Shown one piece after another: positions 58,829 through 64,000 of a stretch of DNA of 64,000 nucleotides. The DNA is from Gordionus sp. m RMFG-2023. Lineage: Eukaryota > Nematomorpha > Gordioida > Chordodea > Parachordodidae. The translations under genes and the position numbers were made by a program. The notes under the pieces are model-generated. The model saw nothing but the letters and a program-made list of their open reading frames with translations. It was not told where the DNA came from and did no database searches. Where the stretch lies: contig NC_088775.1 in assembly GCF_954871325.1 (NCBI RefSeq), positions 57,761,561 to 57,825,560 of the forward strand. Reading direction: 5' to 3'. Each line of letters starts with the position of its first letter. Within the stretch, counting starts at the first letter, position 1.

Positions 58829-60669
58829 GAAAAAGACAAAGATTGTCTGTCAAGAAAAATTGTTTATCCAGAATTTCTTTTGCCAAAGATGGACCATATC
58901 TAAAATGTATCAGTATACATGATATACATAATCATGATAGAGGTTTTATTATTTTTAAATGTATATAACATAATTTATTTATAGATCTATCTTTGTTCAT
59001 GGCATCTTGCCGGCAAAGACAATTGGATGGTGATCAAAAGTCAATAATTCACCAAGCTCTTAAATATGATGGAAATCTTACATTGATACATCAAGAAATG
59101 AAAAGAAAGAATTTAAATATAACCAAAAGGGATTTATATAATCTAAAACATCAATATATGAAAAATCCATGTAGTGTTAATGATCTGGAAGATCTGATTA
59201 AAACTATAAAATTAGACATAACCAATATTGTGGAATTATTTGAAGAAAATGGCATATTTAAAGCCTTATATTATCAAACTAAAAAAATGCAAGATCATTA
59301 TTTGCGATATCCAGAGGTGGTGTTAATTGATGCAACATATAATTTAAATTCCTACCACTTGCCAGTTTTCACTTTGGGTGTAATAGATGGTGAAGAGAAT
59401 ACCAGAATAGTTGCAATCTGGTTAGTTTTATCAGATAGCTCCACCACAGTTAAAAATATGTGCCAGATTTTTAAAAATTATAATAATGTTTTCCTAAAAA
59501 CTCTTACAATTATATCTGATAAAAATTTTACAGAAAGAGCAATCTATCAAGATGAATTTCCCAATGCTAAATTGGAAATTTGTATTTTTCATGTTCTACA
59601 AATATTCAAAAGACAGTTAACAACAATAAAATATAATTTAACAATAATTCAAGTCAAAAAAATGCATGTCCTATTTAGACGTTTAATTTATGCAGAAACC
59701 CCTGGCATATATTGGAAATATTATTATTATTTAAAAAATTCAAAATATCAAAAGGTATTTTTATACTTTGATACAAATTGGCATGGAATTCGTGAGGAAT
59801 TCTGCTTGGCATGGAGAAATAAATCAGTAAATTTTGATAATTTTACAAATAATAGAATTGAAGGGACAAATCGTGCCCTAAAACGAATTATTAAAAGGAA
59901 TTCTTCCTTACATATTTTTTATAAAAATTTAAATGAATATTTAAATTGTTTGGAGGACAAGAATAAAGATATAATCCTTACAAATAGTAGACTTAATTAT
60001 ACAAGTCTGCCACCATCTTCCCCACAATTTTTATTCTCCAAATTATTGACTCTAAAAGCTTATAAAAGAGTCAACCTTGAAATAAAATATTCTTTTAATA
60101 TAACTTATGAAGATTTCAATGTTAGTGAAAATTTATGTAATTGTGGTTTCCAGCAAAGGTATCTTTTACCTTGTAAACATATTTTCAGATACAGGGAAGA
60201 TAACAATATCTCCCTCTATGATGATTCCTTATGTGCTTTAAGGTGGTGGAAGGAATACAATTTATACCCATATTTAAGTGAAAATAGTATAAATTATGAA
60301 GAAAGGGATGATAATATTGATATAGAAATTATTTCAAAAAATACTAAAAATAAATGTGAATCAACAGATATAGAAATATATAAAATGACACAAGAATATT
60401 TTCAAAATAATATTGGCAACTTTATTAAGGAGCTACCAAATGACCTGATGATTATATGCTTTCAGGAATTAAAAGAAACATGTGAAAAGGTATGTAACCT
60501 AGAATATCTTAAAAGCAAAAAAAGAATAAATACATTGGAAAACAAAGAGAATATTAATAGTTTACCATCATCTTCGAATTCCTTAGAATTAGTTAAAAAT
60601 TTAAAAATGCCTGAAAAAATAAATAGAAAAAAATGCAGTACACTATTTTTAACAAAAAAAAAGTTTTAA
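58829..60669 (+). CDS. MULE transposase, catalytic exons (ZSWIM3-like)
   Basis: Exon 3 (58829-58942) completes the DNA-binding region with GPYLKCISIHDIHNHDR. Exon 4 (from 58985, after ttatag) carries the rest in one open frame. The MULE catalytic triad is visible: VLIDATYNLNSYHLPVF (first Asp), LTIISDKNFTERA (second Asp) and NNRIEGTNRALKRI (Glu). A SWIM zinc finger follows (LCNCGFQQRYLLPCKHIFRY). With exons 1 and 2 the product is about 680 residues, normal for the family. The TTG-preceded Met at 58999 is internal, not a start. The frame ends LFLTKKKF in a run of A, just before a second open frame; a slip there may alter the tail only. Confidence 0.88.
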
Positions 60670-60872
60670 ATAAAGAAATAGATAATGAAATCGATCTTTC
60701 TATAATGCAGGATATCACGAATCAAGAAAATCTACAATTATCCAAAGAGAATCTAGAACTACCCAAAGAAAATCTACAATTATCCAAAAAGAATATAGAA
60801 CTACCCATACAGGATCAATTACAATTACCTAAAACCTTGTCATTTCACAAATTGCATTCAAAATTATTATAA
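60666..60872 (+). other. Possible alternative C-terminal tail of the MULE transposase
   Basis: Directly after the A run at about 60653-60662 another frame is open to 60872 and encodes an eight-residue periodic tail (ENLQLSKENLELPKENLQLS and so on). The periodicity and position suggest it was, or is, translated as the C terminus. A one-base change in the A run, or slippage, would decide it. No known domain. Confidence 0.4.
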
Positions 60873-60959
60873 TTGTATCTATTTTTATTATAATATATTT
60901 AAATAGTGTAATCATATTTAAAATACAAATGTTATGAAAAAGAAATAAATATTCAGTTT

Positions 60960-61814
60960 ATTGTAAAAAGAATTAAGATATAATCTATTTATCTAAGTTT
61001 TGAGTTGTTTTTTTGGTCATCATGGAATTCTTCTGCTATTATCTATTTTTAGTGTAGACTAAATATATATTGTGAAAATTAGATTAAACATGAAAAATTT
61101 AATTAATTAGGAAAAAAACATATTTATAATTTATAGTATAATAAAAATATTTGCTTATGAAGAGTCTCAATTTATCCAGATTATTGTAATGCCTATAGTA
61201 TAAAAAGAATTAAGATATAATCTATTTTGTTTTTTTGGTCATTTTCATGGAATTATTCTGCAGTTATCTATTTTTAGTGTAGACTAAATATATATATTGT
61301 GAAAATTAGATTAAACATGAAAAATTTAATTAATTAGGAAAAAAACATATTTATAATTTATAGCTTAATAAAAATATTTGCTTATGAAGAGTCTTAATTT
61401 ATCCAGTTTATTGTAATGCCTATAGTATAAAAAGAATTAAGATAAGTTTTGAGTTGTTTTTTTGGTCATTTTCATGGAATTCTTCTGCTGTTATCTATTA
61501 TTCAAAATAAAAAAAAAATTATTTTAAAAAATGAAAATTTTACTTTTATATAATTTAATACCATAAATAAATATTTGGCATAAAAAAATATATTTTTTAC
61601 CTGCAATAGTATCTATTTCACAATTTCCATTTTTAATAAAATAATTTTTATTTATGAAAAAAAATATATTTATTTATAAATAAAAAAAAAATTATTTTGA
61701 AATAAATAAATATTGTTAATGGTAAAAAAAAACAACATGCGTTCTTTAAAAAATGAAAATTTTACTTTTTTTATAAATTTTTAAATGCAACAATAGTTGC
61801 AAGTAACAATAGCC
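60960..61814 (-). repeat. Right terminal inverted repeat of the MULE
   Basis: Reverse complement of about 56090-56945. From the inside out it holds two and a half iterons (agaattaagata, atggaattcttctgc), then the unique segment with acaacatgcgttctttaaa and the tip gttgcaagtaacaatagcc. Confidence 0.88.
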
Positions 61815-61823
61815 CTTTTATAA

Positions 61824-63799
61824 TGCATTGAATGAATGAATCGCCAATCTATAGTTATATATATCATTGTTACAACGTTTACCTATTAATAAACTGATAA
61901 AAATGATTAAAATTTATTATTTATTAGATAATAAAGAAAGAAGAGCTACTGATTTTGAACTCCTTTAAATAATGGAAATAGAAGCAACTGATAAATATGA
62001 TTACAATTTATTATTTATTAGATAATTATAACTTATAAATAAAATTAATTGATAATTTGGTCAGAATATTATATTTTATTATACATCTATATTATAATTA
62101 TACATAAGTTTTAAACAAATAAATATTTATTTATAATTATTAAATTATATTGAGTAATTAGATTTTGAATATTCTTTTCTTTTGTTATATATTATCCATC
62201 ATGATACAAGCACAAATTCCCTTTTGAAGTTGGAATATATTGTATATCTAAAAATTACAGTGTCAAAATATAAATTATTTATAATCAGATTATGTAAATA
62301 TAATAATCAGATTATGTAAATGTAATAATCAGATTATGTAAATGTAATAATCAGATTATGTAAATGTAATAATATAATTTATTTACTTAAATTTTCTTTG
62401 TTGGAATTATGTAAGTCTAATAAAATTCCTGCATTGTTAATGTCTTCCAGGTCTAATTATATTAAAATATAATTTAAAAAAAATATTTGTAATCTACTTG
62501 TAAAAGTAGTTTGATTATTAGTGTGGTTAAATGCAAAACTTTGTATTTGGGCCACATTTGTTAATATATCTAAAAAAATGTTTATTAATTTATACAATTA
62601 TTTTTATTACTTGAAATTGGAGGGTAAAAGTTATCTCTAGTAATTGGTTGTAATATTTGGGGCTGTATATGTTGTGGTTGTATTTGTTGAATTGTATTAG
62701 CTTGTTTATTCAAAAATAATTATTTTATTTGTTACTTATTGATTACTAGATGAGCTACTGGGTTGGCTAATATTCTGATCTATATTACACTGAGAATCTT
62801 TATCTAAATTAATGTATGTAATCTAGATAAGTTTAGTATTAAATATACCTTCAGCTGTTAGATGATTTTGTGTCACTCTAAAAAAATATTTTTTTAAAAA
62901 TCAAATTAAATATATCATACTTTGTAATGATTCATTTCTTCTTTTAAAAAATAGTCTTAAATTATCAGCTACAGTATTAAGCATAATGTTTTTAAATGAT
63001 TTTAATTTACCGCGATTAAATAGACCAATCAGAGAAAAATGGACAAAATTTACGATCAAATGACTTTACGATCAAAGTTAGGCAAATCCAATTCTCATAT
63101 TTAAATGTAGAACAGCCATATAATTTTATTCTTTCCCCGAAAAAAACGTAATTAATTATATTCAAATAAATGTCTATATATTCATCATAAATTTGTCTGC
63201 ATAGTATATGTTAAAATATAGTTTTTTTCAAATTATAATGTTAGAATAGAATCTGGCCATATTATTACTAATTAAATATTATATTTCATTAAAGGATATT
63301 TGTAGCTTATTAAATTTTATTGTCATTTAAATTCCAAATTTTTGAAAATTATATTTTAAAATAAAACTTTATTATTCATATTTTTTGTATCATGTCTATC
63401 TAAATAAATATATGGAAGGAGAAAATTGATAAAAGAAATGTAGAATCTAAAAATAATCATTATTTTATTCAAATAATCAATTTCAATTTTTTAACTTAAA
63501 ACAATCGATTAATTAATTATTAGACTTTTATATGTCTTGGTCAATCATAGGTTTTAATTAAATAGGTTAATAAATTAAGCCGGCAACCGACAGATGTTCA
63601 ATCCTAAGTATGATCCGAATAAAAATGATAAAATCTGCCTCTTTCAAAAAATATAGAGCTTACAATTTAAATAAATATGTTATAGTAACCAATGACATAT
63701 AATAATACCTAGACTGACGATTCATTCATTAAAATGCATTTTTAAGCGTCGTTAAAAGCAAATCAGCTGGACCCGCCATTTTGGTAACAGATATCATTA
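61824..63799. other. Repeat fragments; no convincing gene
   Basis: Positions 61824-62030 continue the repeat interrupted by the MULE (tctatagttatatatatcat; gagctactgattttgaa), in part inverted relative to the copy at 37.6 kb. On the minus strand near 62580-62705 a Gln/Pro-rich frame (NTIQQIQPQHIQPQILQPIT) is open for about 40 codons, and at about 62935-62990 another reads TVADNLRLFFKRRNESLQS. Both could be exons of an unknown gene but cannot be linked. The motif tttacgatcaaa occurs at 63050-63080 as in the MITE at 37.4 kb. Confidence 0.35.
62281..62372 (+). repeat. Tandem array, four 22-bp units
   Basis: Four copies of ataatcagattatgtaaatg plus ta, the first with one difference. Perfectly regular spacing indicates a recent minisatellite expansion. 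Confidence 0.9.
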
Positions 63800-63994
63800 T
63801 TAAAATTTTAAACGAGAGCCTAATTTATTACTATATCTGAAATTTTTCCTATGATACTTAACAAAGAATTTAAATCCACATCCATCTGCATTAATGGTAC
63901 CATCAAGGATCCTATCCCACAAATATTCCAAAGCTATTCTTCCAAGAAGATATATATTTAGCAGACCAAATTCAAATAATTTAAAATTATATGA
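63800..63994 (-). CDS. Partial ORF of unknown function at window edge
   Basis: Open minus-strand frame of about 65 codons between stops, reading FEFGLLNIYLLGRIALEYLW, DRILDGTINADGCGFKFFVK and ending KLGSRLKF. The composition is protein-like, with Trp, Gly and Cys uncommon in chance AT-rich frames. No start codon and no recognised family. It may be an exon of a gene continuing off the window or a repeat fragment. Confidence 0.3.
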   Translation of the reverse strand, partial: SYNFKLFEFGLLNIYLLGRIALEYLWDRILDGTINADGCGFKFFVKYHRKNFRYSNKLGSRLKF

Positions 63995-64000
63995 CTAAAT

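Larger units (their letters stand above)
56090..61814 (+). mobile_element. MULE (Mutator-like element), apparently complete
   Basis: A perfect 9-bp duplication cttttataa lies at 56081-56089 and 61815-61823. The ends are ggctattgttacttgcaac and its reverse complement. The inverted repeat runs about 850 bp: roughly 315 bp of unique text, then copies of a 215-235-bp iteron. The left side has about seven iterons, the right about two and a half. The four-exon transposase on the plus strand reads through without breaks. Perfect TSD, matching ends and an open gene make this the youngest and possibly an autonomous DNA transposon in the window. Confidence 0.92.

Overview
The window is very AT-rich eukaryotic DNA packed with transposable elements, introns with GT-AG borders and several satellite arrays. 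The mix of families (TTF- and BED-finger hATs, a THAP9-like P element, a ZSWIM-like MULE, an RTE-type LINE, a Ty3/Gypsy-type LTR element and OTU/vertnin-like fragments) suggests an invertebrate animal, but no clear conserved host gene is present to fix the taxon. Strand, frame and boundary statements come from reading the sequence. Family names come from motif recognition, not from searches.

Layout. 1-2.7 kb: no gene seen. 2.74-13.24 kb: three hAT transposons nested one in another (hAT-A > hAT-B > hAT-C), the outer and inner ones with perfect 8-bp target-site duplications (TSDs). 13.5-17.9 kb: a relic hAT end, a short exon-like piece and a degenerate tandem repeat holding an OTU/vertnin-like ORF. 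17.9-25.2 kb: an inverted-repeat pair enclosing a fourth hAT (hAT-D), which carries a nearly full-length RTE LINE with a long TSD and a tRNA-like 5' head. 25.3-30.7 kb: a satellite of about 41-bp units with matching cap sequences at its two ends. 30.7-33.1 kb: smaller tandem arrays, an OTU-like fragment and a tRNA-headed SINE-like sequence. 33.2-35.3 kb: a broken integrase-bearing fossil split by a small hAT derivative (hAT-E, which still encodes a BED finger) and by a hAT MITE. 35.3-40.8 kb: tandem repeats, a MITE, a decayed TPR-like gene and a hairpin-tailed retroposon-like end.

40.82-48.97 kb: a large foldback-like element with 9-bp TSDs. Its arms of about 3.0 and 3.6 kb are mirror-image arrays of a ~598-bp dimeric repeat, and its core holds a decayed hAT transposase. 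49.8-55.25 kb: a P-element (THAP9-like) gene interrupted by a hAT MITE and by a young but incomplete LTR element inserted inside the THAP domain. 56.09-61.81 kb: a MULE with perfect 9-bp TSDs, iteron-bearing long terminal inverted repeats and a four-exon transposase that reads through without breaks and keeps its DDE and SWIM signatures; it may be intact. 61.8-64 kb: repeat fragments, a 22-bp tandem array and one partial ORF.

The elements do not form a pathway. The window is a record of successive insertions whose order can be read from nesting and TSDs. The most unusual structures are the foldback-like element, the iteron-TIR MULE, the LINE with a possible pol III head, and hAT-E with its BED-finger-only reading frame.
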